This document shows, one piece after another, positions 53,496-64,000 of a stretch of 64,000 bases of DNA. Made by a program: the position numbers and the translations under genes. The stretch spans positions 186,001 through 250,000 of the forward strand of contig WBMZ01010922.1 in assembly GCA_013400975.1 (NCBI GenBank), given 5' to 3'. The DNA comes from Atrichornis clamosus (Eukaryota; Chordata; Aves; Passeriformes; Menuridae). A model generated the notes under the pieces. That model searched no databases. It was given only the letters and a program-made list of their open reading frames with translations, and was not told the origin of the DNA. The first letter of the stretch is position 1, and every line of letters starts with the position of its first letter.

Positions 53496-56324
53496 ATTAC
53501 TTAGTTGTAAAAGTCATGACTATGCAGCTCAGATGCTAATAAACAATTTCACAAATGACTGGTTAAAACTTTATAAGTTGCTTTAAGAAAGAAATGGCAC
53601 AAATAAAGGCTTCACAACATCACTACCATAAGGACACAATAAAATGTATTAGATTGAGCATGTTTATAAGATTTGTTTACCATTTTATGGATCTCGTGTT
53701 AATACAATTTTTCATACTTCTGGTAGAGACTTTCTGGATTATTTAATTAAGAGATTTCATTTAGAAGAATTTCTTTCTGGTACAAAATAATAGATACAAG
53801 TTAAACATTTGCTATTTAAATTAAAATAAATGAATTGAAAACAGGGCTTAGTAATTAAAGATGTTGTTTCATTTAAAGCAATTTATTTTGTTTTTCAAAT
53901 GAAGCATGTCTAAAAGGCTAAATATAAAGTTTTCTTTCCATTTATAAAATTATCCTTGTCTAATTAATAGCTTACACTGCAGTTTCAGTAAAAATCAAAA
54001 CAACTACTTTGACAGAAACACGACTGATTTATTTATTATTGAAGTGCAGTAACAACTATGCTTACAATGGTTAATCACACTGCGGAAAAAAAATGTTCCT
54101 AAGTACAGTAATTCATTTATCTGGTGATAACCAAAACTAGCATAATTATACCTAAGATCTTTCACTCTGAGAAAACTTAAAAAAAATACATGCAACACAC
54201 ATCACAAAAATCACATTCTCTTATTAAGAATAAATAGGAAAGTTTTTTAACCCTCAATAGAAAATTGTCGCTTAATATATTTCATAACAAAGTCTTCATC
54301 ACTTCTCTATCACATCTGATTATAACATTCGATGTAATAATCTTCTGCAGTAATACACAAACCACGTAAACTCCTAAACTGATTTATCACAGCTCATCCC
54401 TCTTATCTCTGAAACTCTGGTACTTGCAACATTGACTTTGGGTAGGTATTACAGACCTGTCTTTAAAAAAAAAAAAAATTTGACTGACATTCATATAGGT
54501 GCCAAATTCAACTATATTTTACATCTCTGCTGTTATCTTACGCATTTGTCTTGACAGCATGGGATATCTTTGCAATTTCCCTTCAGAGGTGCTGGGCTGA
54601 TGGGCTTTGGGTTCACTTTAGAGAAATCCAGTCAGGCAGCACATTAGGAAAGGCACACCTGAATGGCAGGATATGAGAACACTAAGGAAGCAAGGCTGAG
54701 CCGAGCAGCACAGAGCAACATGAGACAAATGTCAGAGAAGAAAAATTATTGTAAAGAAAGGGAATAGTTCAGCAATAGGAAAGGGAAATTGAACAAATAA
54801 AGCACATGAGGGACCAGAAAAGGCTAAAAGGCATAGGCAGTAAGTTGCAGAATGAAGCCAGGGCAGGGAGAGAGCAGAATGTGTGGAGGAGGCCAGACTG
54901 TACTATATTAAAGTCACTTAGCAGAGGCAATGCCAAGTAGATAAGAGTAAGGACAGAAGAGGAATAATCAGAAATGAGAGTAGTAAGTTTTGTAAGTATC
55001 CTATGGTCCAACACTTGTTCTAAAGCTTCATGGTGGACTGGAAGTTTCTCTTGCTTTTTCCTTCCATATCTATTTTTCCCCCTCTAATAATCTGATAGAC
55101 GGTAGACCTTCCCCATCTTCCTTTTACTAAATCTTACATTTGAAAATTGTTTATCATCCTTATTTTCCTGAAGAAAACCTTATGTTGATAAAATTTTGTG
55201 AAATCATCCAGGCATCCAAAATTTAAAGGTCTGCAGCATAGTACTGTCCTAGATCCAGAGTCACTGAAAGCAGGAGGCAAACTTCAAAATCAAAGGAAAA
55301 GATTCAAAGCCTCTTCCAAATCAGCACTGTAAAAGATGCACCAATACACCTCTTCTCTGAGTGATTCTATTTGTGACAGATTAAACAACAGAATAGTAAA
55401 AATATTAGGCCAATTTTCCCTTCCTTAACTAATTTTCATTTTATTTCTGCACACTTTTAAACATAACTCTGACATCCTCAAGAGAGATTAATTGATAAAT
55501 AGTTATACAAAGGAAAGACCAGGAACACAGATGGAGGGTGGTGAGCTGAGGGGATGAATAGATGGCCGTATTTTTTAAAAACAGGACCTTACATGTTCTT
55601 CTCTACCATGGTAACAGAAAAACTACACCCACCCAACCTCTCTGCCCCCCTACTGCAGTGAGTTAGTTGTGTTCTGTGTATAACAAAACACTCTACCAGC
55701 ACAACCTGCCTAAAATCTTAACAAAGTAGAAAATAACCACAGAAATATTTTGAAAATGCAAGAGCCACACAAGAAATGGCATATGCTTTTTAAAGAAGCA
55801 TGACTTTCAATTTAGTGCCCAGCCACAAAAAAAAAACCCACCAAAATTTGTCCTTTCTCTCTTAAAGGAAGTTCATGTTACCCTAAGATAAAGTACTAGC
55901 AAGTAAATTAAGACTATGACAGCTCCCCATTTCTTAATCTTTTTCTAGATTGAAACATACACAAAAGTGTCTTGAGTTCATGGCTGAGAGGAAACTGTAA
56001 TTGCTTCAGTTCAGATGTAATTGAATTTTTGACATATGTCAAATATCTGATTACTTTTGACAGATGTATTTTTACTCTCATTTTAAACTTCATGGATATA
56101 TGTATCTCTTAGTCTGATCTCTGAAAGCACAGTCAAGTTCTGAAGCTACGGCAGATTTTAATCGAAATCTGCAAAGTGTTGTGAAATCACTAACGACACC
56201 TGTACTGTTACATCCTTCTACTTTTTACATACAACCAAAAATTGTACTACTTGTAACTAGTATCCAGAAGACATATCACACTTCATACAGCAGACAGTAA
56301 TTGGAAACTGTGTGACTGTGAGTC

Positions 56325-56341
56325 ATATATATATATATATC
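56325..56341. repeat. (AT)n microsatellite
   Basis: About eight AT repeats in the region upstream of the exon at 47851. Similar shorter AT runs occur at 32494-32505 and around 63797-63809. Confidence 0.85.
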
Positions 56342-59300
56342 TTGAGTTATGCATTTTCATAATCTTAATTAGTACCCTCTTCATCATTCAAGGTTTATAG
56401 GTTTCAGTAGTAAGGCAGAATTGAGTTCCACACTAATTATTTTTTTGTTTCTTTATACTCAATAAAATAGACAAAGTTGGTAAGAGGAATTCCTCTTTAA
56501 AAGTAACTTTTACCCATTAATTTCACTTGTGTCATAAAACACTAGTTCTGTGAATGACAGAACCCACAATATGCTACATGTATTACATGGCTATGAACAG
56601 TAGGATTATTGTAACTAGCCTATCAAATGAGACAAATATTTTTTTGCTTTACTTATGTATCCTTTCTACCACTCTGTTTTGTGTGTAACATGTGGCAATG
56701 CCAGCCTCAATGTTAAACCATGAAACTTGTCAGCAGATAAACTCTAGATTCCAAAATTCTGAAGGAATTAGCGACACTTATTATTCCACATGAAAATAAA
56801 ATAAATCAGACTTAAATGAGAATATATGGTCGAGGTCCTACTTAAAAACCAGAAGAGCAAATAGAATACAAAAGAAAATTCTGTATTACTTGGATTTCAT
56901 TAAAAATCCTTAGGCACACCACCAGTTTTTAGAGCTGCAGGTTCAGCCTTTACATTAACTATTCTAAAAGTTGTCCCCTTAAACGAAACTTTTCACCTAC
57001 TCACAGGTTTGCAGATAGAATTCTTTGTCCTTGTCCATAGAGGTAAAATACCCAAAGGTCATCCCGAATATTGCTGCAATGTAACTGAAGCATTGGGGGC
57101 TTAGCTTGGAGCTCTTACTTCTGAGTATATCCTCAAGGCTTGAGACCTCAATCACCCTCAAGTTACTTCTCTCTGCAGTTTTGTTTTACAATTTTGAGTA
57201 GTTTCTTTCTCTTGGACAGCAAAATAAACATTTCAAAACCTTTGTTATACTGTGGTTTATATGCTACACATATAAAGCAACACCACCTGCAAAACAGTTG
57301 TTTGCTTATTTGGCTTTAGGTGGGTTGTGCACTTCCCACAGAAACATGACATTATCAACAGCAACAACTTGGTACTTAAACCAAGCATTCTTCTCCTCCT
57401 AATGCCAGCTGTGAGTTCAAGATGTTTCTTGTGGTCTAATGCAAGTGAAAAAGAAAAGGTAAAAATCATGCACTCTGAAAACAAGGTTGCAGGAGTCAAT
57501 TTATAAAACTTTATGTAAGAAAAGAAATTCCCTGAGGGAAGACAAAGAACCTTCTTTTTTTTTTTATTTATTAGCATGTTATTTTGATTGCTTCCTTGGT
57601 CAGGAGAAAATGCAGTCAAATAATGATCTGGATGTCACTGTTTATCTCATTTTTAGGAATGAGTACTGACTTAGCTGCTGTGGCCTCATACAGAGGCCAG
57701 AAATCATATCTCGAGGATGACAATACAGAATACTGTATACAGAATACATCTTATGTTCTGGCTGCTCTCACTGACATGCAAAACCTGCTCCAGAGTTTAT
57801 CAAGACTATCACAGAACAATTATTTGTCCCTAAAGGAAGTATAGAAAAAAACATCAGCAATATTCTGTAGCAAGAAACTCGGATTAGCTGTCAAGTGCCT
57901 TTCTACATCAGAGACATTTTTGATTTTTATGGACAAACTGGTAACTCACATTGACTTGGGTTTTTTTAACAAGTAATGATTTCTGACAGAATCCATTTTT
58001 TCAAACTCTGAAAATCCACATGTCTACACAATATCATCTTTTATTGTCAGTGTGGTCTCACATGTTGGTTATGCAGATCTCTGCTACTCAGTCATTATAC
58101 CATGTTAGGACACATCATTTTAGAAATACCCAGAAATATTTTAAGCCTGATAGAAAGACCTGGGAGATATTCTATCAGTTAATGTGACACGTAGCTACTC
58201 ACTCAGGTATAGATACAGATCATATTTAAATTTCATTAAAACTTCATTCAAGTATCATCTTATTCCTTGAATTTCTGTGGTTAATATGATATCTATTACA
58301 GTTCTCCTGATTCCCTAAGGGGTAGTTGAAATGTGGCATGAGTTTCCAGCCATAAAGACAATTAGCAGTTCATGGTTGGGGACTGGGTGTTGACTCCTGC
58401 TATGTGAACAAGGTTAAAACAAACTCAGTAGCTGTAAATTAGACCACACCATAGTCAGTATTCCAAAAATTCAATAAATATATGAGCTGGTAGCCTCTGA
58501 AATTCAGAGATTAATATAGAGGGATATGCTTGAGGACCTCAAGAAAAAGAAAAAAAGAACAAAATGCTTAGAAGCAAACATGTAGGAAACTAACTATATT
58601 TTTGAAAAACTCAAATAAAATAGAGCCTAGAAGTGAGAATTAATATTAAGATATTCTAGAAGATCGAGGACTCAAATTACTTGACAGTGTCGGAATGATT
58701 CTGAATCACAGTGACACAGAAGACAGGCTTTGGGTGACTCAGTGGTAACTGGGAGCTGCAGTGTTTCTGAACAGGGGCGGCTGCTGCAGATCCTGTATCT
58801 CTGTGTGAATCCAGAAATGGAAATCATACACAATCAGACACAATTCAGGAGGCAAGATGAATACTTCATTTTCAGATGAAATACAAAACAAGCGTCTAAA
58901 ATTTAGCTTTTACTTATTTTTTGCACCAACTGTTCATTTTTAGTTCTCAGTAAGAGACAAGTTATCTTTCTTTTGATTCAGGAAGGAAGAAAATCGATCA
59001 TTTCTGATTCTCTTTTAAAACTTAGTTAATATATAGCAGTAGATAAAACTACATGAAAACAATACCTTTCTGAAATAGGAAGGAGATATTTTAGGTCAGT
59101 AACTGTAACTTCCACTGACAATAACATGTGGTGAGATAACTGGGAATGAACATTTTCATGCAAGTAGCTTAATAAATCAAGATAATCCATTTTAAATCTG
59201 TCAAAAAAAAGAAGCTGCCAACCTTCAAATCTAAGACATTTTTCCTTTCCATATGGTTTAGTCTCTAAAGCAGCTCAAGGCATAAGTGATTTGCAGTCAG

Positions 59301-59879
59301 ACATTGAACAAATGTAGGGACAAATGCATTTCCCAATAGCTGCTTGTCATAGGTGCCAACAGAAGAAAAGCAGAGGAAAAAAATTCTTGTGTATAAAGAT
59401 GACAAGGAACAGATCTTTACAAACTTACATTTGCTATCAACCTAAAGGAAAAAAAAACCCCAGAAGTTTATTTTCTGATACACGGCAGCCAGGAGTTGGA
59501 GAAGAGTGAGAAAAGATTTTTAAAAAATATTTTATTTTCCTACAATCTATAGCTTTTTCTGATGGAATATATGGTTCTCTAAATTTAATTTCATTATTAC
59601 ATATCTTCCTTTTGTATAAAGACTGATGACCAAAAAACTTAAAAGAAAATGGTGATTCTTTAGAGGCAATAGGCTGCAATGGTAAGGAAAAGAAAGCTTG
59701 TACAGACTGTATGAATTGACAGTACTTGGCTTCTGGCCCCTGTTTTCATCCTGATGTAGCAAAAGAATAACAGAAATAATATAATGGAAATTCTGAAAAT
59801 GGTAATTCGGAAACTTCGAAGTACATTTTGCCATTGTGGGTTGTACAAATACAAGCACGTTTAAAGCATTTTTACTCAC

Positions 59880-59943
59880 CCAGAACTCTGCAGAAACCTT
59901 TTTTCATTTCTTCACTGCTAAACATATCAGTCATTATGATCAC
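59880..59943 (-). CDS. candidate upstream CFAP47-like exon
   Basis: This is a possible 64-base exon with a near-perfect donor (CTGG then gtgagt). Read in phase 0 it gives VIIMTDMFSSEEMKKGFCRV, then L and one leftover G. That G joins the GA at the start of the exon at 47851 to make Gly-Ile-Arg-Leu-Ala-Pro, which suits the expected approach to the [11 protein letters not shown] strand. Against it, the acceptor (agtcaagttag) lacks a good pyrimidine tract, and other acceptors inside the segment would give a shorter exon of 38 or 41 bases. The phase fit and donor make it more likely real than not. Confidence 0.5.
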
Positions 59944-62900
59944 CTAACTTGACTTAAATATACAGGACTTCACAGAACTCATTTGAAAAATCAAGGTTCA
60001 GTCTCAATAACTCTTCTTGAACATGAGAATTTAATTAGAAAAAAACATATCCACTTGATTTAAAATTTGTCAGTGATAGTGAATCCTCCACGTTTCATTG
60101 AGAATTGTTCTGAGAGTTAATTAAGTTCATTGTTAAAAATAGGTTTCACTTTTAATTTGTCTACTGAATAACACTGACTTGTTTTCAGTCCCTGTTTTTC
60201 CTGGGAGAGTGAATGCTTCATCACCAATATTCTGGCTTTTAGAGAGGTAGAACAAATGAATCGCCACCAAAATTCTCTTTGGCCAGCTAAGCAATTTGGG
60301 ATCACTGAATCCCTCACTCTCATCTTGAATAATTTAAACATGCTTGTATTGCAAAGATGAACAAGTGCAGAAGGCAACCTGGGCTAATTAACATTATATA
60401 CCAAATGGAGGGACTCTAGAGGTAAATAGGCCTCAAGAAGTTTGTAAAACACCCCATGTATTCCTCTAATCAATAACAGGCAGAGGTACCAAAAAGGAAG
60501 AAAAAAAGCACTTCCACTTAATTCAGAGTTGGGAGAATTAGGTAAATCTGTGGATCAAAGAAAAAAACATAAAAATTAATTCTTGATCTGGAAAAGACAA
60601 AACAATAAGAAGAAAAGATTAATAGGATATAGATGGTGATTTTACATTTGAAGGGATGTAAAGTAAGCTGGAAAGATAAGGATCATCCAAAATTTCCTCA
60701 ACAGCTACTGACTTGCTATTATATTGTGTAATATCTTGTGCTGTCATGTCTGATAAACCTGATTTGCTTGTTTGTGCATGTGGAAAACGTGTTGTTCACA
60801 CAGGTCTGAAAACCAGTTCTTTTCAGCAATCAAATTCTAATTTTCCTATTTAATGGAAAAGAGAAAATTGTATACAATGTCTGGAAAAAAAGAAATTGGA
60901 ACAGCCTCTAAGAGGACAGCATGCAATTCAGGTTGTGGTTTCTGCTGGTTGTACGGAGCAGAGGTAATAAAAAGCAACAAACCTCAGGGATCAGCTGACA
61001 TTATTGGCACTCGCGAGAAATGCAGTGCTACCTGTAATCAATCTTTATGGGCATAAAACCTTTGTTTTATCTTAATATCTTTTTGAAGGAGAAAATTCTT
61101 TAATTTATAAGGGATTTGCAGTGCTTGTGAAGCAATCACATAAAAGATAATTCAACATCAGAAGTTGTTGCAATACTATAGTTTTCACTTCAGTGTACAA
61201 AACATTCTTGTAACGCAAGCAGACAAACAAGGCAATCACAAAACAAGATTTGCATTAAGTTCACCTATTACAAAAATCCTCTTGTTAACTAGACTAAATT
61301 TAACACCTTAAAGAGGCAGTTAATAATTCCAATTTAGAGTAAAATGAAAAAGAGCCACATCACAAAGTTCCACAGATTTTTGATGGTTGCATTGGATAGT
61401 TTTCATTCTAAGTCTCCTTTTGGACTTTGTATGAAAATTGTTTTCCCAATGCCTCACCAAATGATTATGAGAAAAAAGGATTTGCTTACCTTTCAAGTCT
61501 CTAGGTTTTATTTTTAAACAGTCACAGCTCTAGTAGGGAAAATCTTTATTACACCTATACCACTGTTTCTCTGGTTTAAAATTAATACAATGCTAAATTC
61601 CTTGTCTCAGGTAAGAGGAGATTTGTGAAAATAAAATTATCAAATACCTTAAGGTTCAGTGCACTTTCATTACCCACCTAAATTTGAAAGGTTTGAACTA
61701 ATTTTGCAAATACCAGTTTTACCTAACGTAGTATATTAACAGTAATATCAGAAGAGTCAAATCCTTGCACAGAAACTACTGCATGGTAAAAAGAATGTTC
61801 TAGCAAGAGGAGTCTGAGAAAGTAAAACACTCTTCCAATGCTCTCGTGACCCTGTAAATGTGTTGTCATCTCAAAAGATGCCATTACCGTGTGAAGAAGT
61901 AAATTTAATTTCCCTCCACTCAGCAGAAGCTGATACTAGACCAAGTGACTATGAATGTAGTAAAGCATCTTATGTACACTGTTAACATAAACTCTGAAGT
62001 GCAATGAAGAATTCTGTGCTGCATGCTTCAGTGGTTGTGAGGTACTACTCCTTGTAATAGTAAAGGTCACAACTGAAACACTTTGCAGCTATTTGCAATG
62101 AAAGTCCTGGTTCTGCATTTCTCTAAGAATACACAAATTATGTCTTATACTTAATATCAAAATCCCTTCTGTTGACTTATGGATTATGATTTATGGGCAG
62201 AATAAGCATCACATTGAAATAAAGCCAAATGGTTACAGTTAAAGCACATCCCCCTCTTTCAAACACAGCAGGGGTGCTCACATTATCTTTCTCCTGTGTT
62301 GGTTTGAGATTTGGGTGGGTTTTCCTGAGCTTGGTATGCATTTAAAGAAATAAATATGCTTAAATCTAAATATTATTGTAGGATGCAAGATTGTTACTAA
62401 TGTTGATGACTGAAGGCATCAACTTGATCTTCGGGTAAACAGGAAGGATTTCAGCATAAATATTGTAAAAGCTAAGAGTAAGATCCTGTATGCATCATAA
62501 AAGGTAGAAGAGAAAGAGAAATAAATTTTTGCCGAGATTTATATGAAGAGAAAAGAGGTACTAGTGATATGCATTCTTTTTGCAAATACACTCAGGCAGG
62601 TACAATCCCAATGGCTTTATCAAATCAAAACAGGCCCTGCCTAATCATTCAGGCTTTGTGGCAGAAAAGTAAATCAGGGAATCCAAATTCCCCCTGGTAA
62701 CTGAAAGATATCAATTTTTAATGAGGATGTGAATAGTTTATTATCTTTCCCATTAAAAAAATATTTTGAATAATTTGTTCATCTTAGTAATAGTATGACA
62801 AAATATCTAGGGAAGAATTAAAGCAGCAGAGTACGAAGGATATGATGTTCATTTTAATTAAATTATTCCTCCACCTCAGAGAACAGTTTTAAAGACCCCA

Positions 62901-64000
62901 TTTGGAAAGAACTGCAGCTATAGCATTACTGATCCTGGTTATATCTCATAACAAAGGAGAAATATACAATTTTGAAGTGAAAATATAGATATTGGCACAC
63001 TAAAGTATTTATCAAAGCAATTAATCACAGAAATAATCCCACCTCTATTCACACCTCAGCAATTAGAATACATGCCTAACATACACATTTACATTTCCTG
63101 TAATTACAGGGTAACTGAAGCAGGTATTTAAATTTAAATCCTTTGCTATTTGGAGATTGTCTTATAAACCTGAATTTTAATAGATTCAAATATGCTACTG
63201 AGTCAAGAACTGAAGAAAACAAATGAATCTTTCCCTAAAAGGAATAACCTGACTTGTAAATCCAGCTGCTAGCAGCTATTATTTCAATTAATCACATACG
63301 CTACCACAGAAGCAAACATATTATTTAAGTGTGTATAAATCTTATTATGGGATGTTTAGGGGAGAGAACACAGGATGGAAAAGATGAAAACCAAAGTGGA
63401 TGAGGGAGGAACAAGCATATGAGAATAAAGGTAAAAGAGGATAAAAGATGCCAATCATGTAAGCAGGTGCTGGCCAGTAAAGTGGCCTGACAACACCTCA
63501 GGCTTGACCACTATCCCCCCCTCTTATTAAATCCTATGTCTGTCTTCTGTGTAAGCACCCTGGCTGTACTGAGCCTCTGTGAGCTGGGCACACAGATATG
63601 TAAAAAGCTTAACATTTGGGAAGTAAGATCTTCAAAAGCAAGCTGAAGTACACAATGTTCTGCAAGCCAGTTGAATCAAATTCTGATTAAGAAAAACTTT
63701 CACGGTTCACTGACTTTAAAGTCTGAGCCACTATGTTGAGAATTCTGTTACCACCGTGGGTAAAAATTGTTGTTTAACTACTGAATGCAAAACATATACA
63801 TATATATAATTTGAATTTCCCTTAGCTTCTATCTTATACTTGAGACCCATTCTTCACTGAATGAAAGAAAAAAAAATCAATGAAAACATTTTACAAAAAA
63901 AATTCTAGAAATCTCAGTGTACAAAAAAAAGAACATTAATTTAACAGTGTAATTATCAAGCATGCTTAAGGCATAAAATTTCAACGTTGAAAGATCAGTT
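59944..64000 (-). other. probable further intron of the same gene
   Basis: AT-rich sequence with no recognised transposon. Two short segments with splice-like edges (60235-60179 and 61529-61490) are described as findings only. The remaining 5' exons of the gene must lie mainly beyond the window. Confidence 0.45.

Larger units (their letters stand above)
47852..59879 (-). other. probable intron upstream of the exon at 47851
   Basis: The sequence is AT-rich and noncoding in appearance, with one CR1 (53175-53495) and an (AT)n run. I found no exon here that would supply the needed phase. Whether it is a single intron depends on the candidate exon at 59880-59943. Confidence 0.55.

Noticed and set aside
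57584..57844. 86-residue plus-strand open frame ending in a Leu/Ser-rich helix-like segment
   Set aside because: No recognised family, no supporting gene structure, and it lies antisense to the only gene in the window.
60117..60377. 86-residue minus-strand open frame starting MPSALVHLCN
   Set aside because: No family resemblance. The more interesting reading in this interval is in another frame and is reported as a weak candidate.

Overview
This window looks like a piece of a bird nuclear genome. The evidence is several CR1 retrotransposon copies (3' ends with the avian TTCTGTGATTCT-type tail, in both orientations), an LTR whose TGTCGTGGTTTT start and CAAACCACAACA end resemble ERVL-type LTRs common in passerines, AT-rich sequence, and short coding exons split by long introns with GT-AG junctions. 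No prokaryotic features, operons, tRNA, rRNA or CRISPR arrays were seen.

The only gene I can support is the 3' part of one protein-coding gene on the minus strand. Seven exons (47851-47692, 47068-46977, 44127-43978, 31182-31011, 29539-29378, 20068-19900, 10450-10229) join with consistent splice phases into one uninterrupted reading frame of 374 residues ending at a TGA. The protein resembles the C-terminal region of CFAP47 (also called CHDC2/CXorf22), a large ciliary and flagellar protein built of ASH/MSP-like beta-sandwich domains. This identification rests on my recollection of the family; no search was run. An eighth exon upstream (59943-59880) is plausible. Two further weak candidates (60235-60179 and 61529-61490) are reported only as findings to check. 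The rest of the gene lies beyond the right edge.

Layout: 1-10195 appears to be intergenic sequence downstream of the gene, with a 12-bp polypyrimidine minisatellite (890-1093) and a CR1 copy (about 4402-4895). From 10196 to about 60000 is the gene, mostly intron. The introns hold CR1 copies (27435-28035, 44465-44565, 45201-45904, 53175-53495), a probable solo LTR (38503-39576 or 39647), a very recent 71-bp tandem duplication (34738-34879) and small microsatellites. From about 60000 to 64000 is probably more intron.

I found no convincing novel biological system. The most useful results are the manually assembled exon chain, the candidate upstream exons, and the young tandem and LTR structures.
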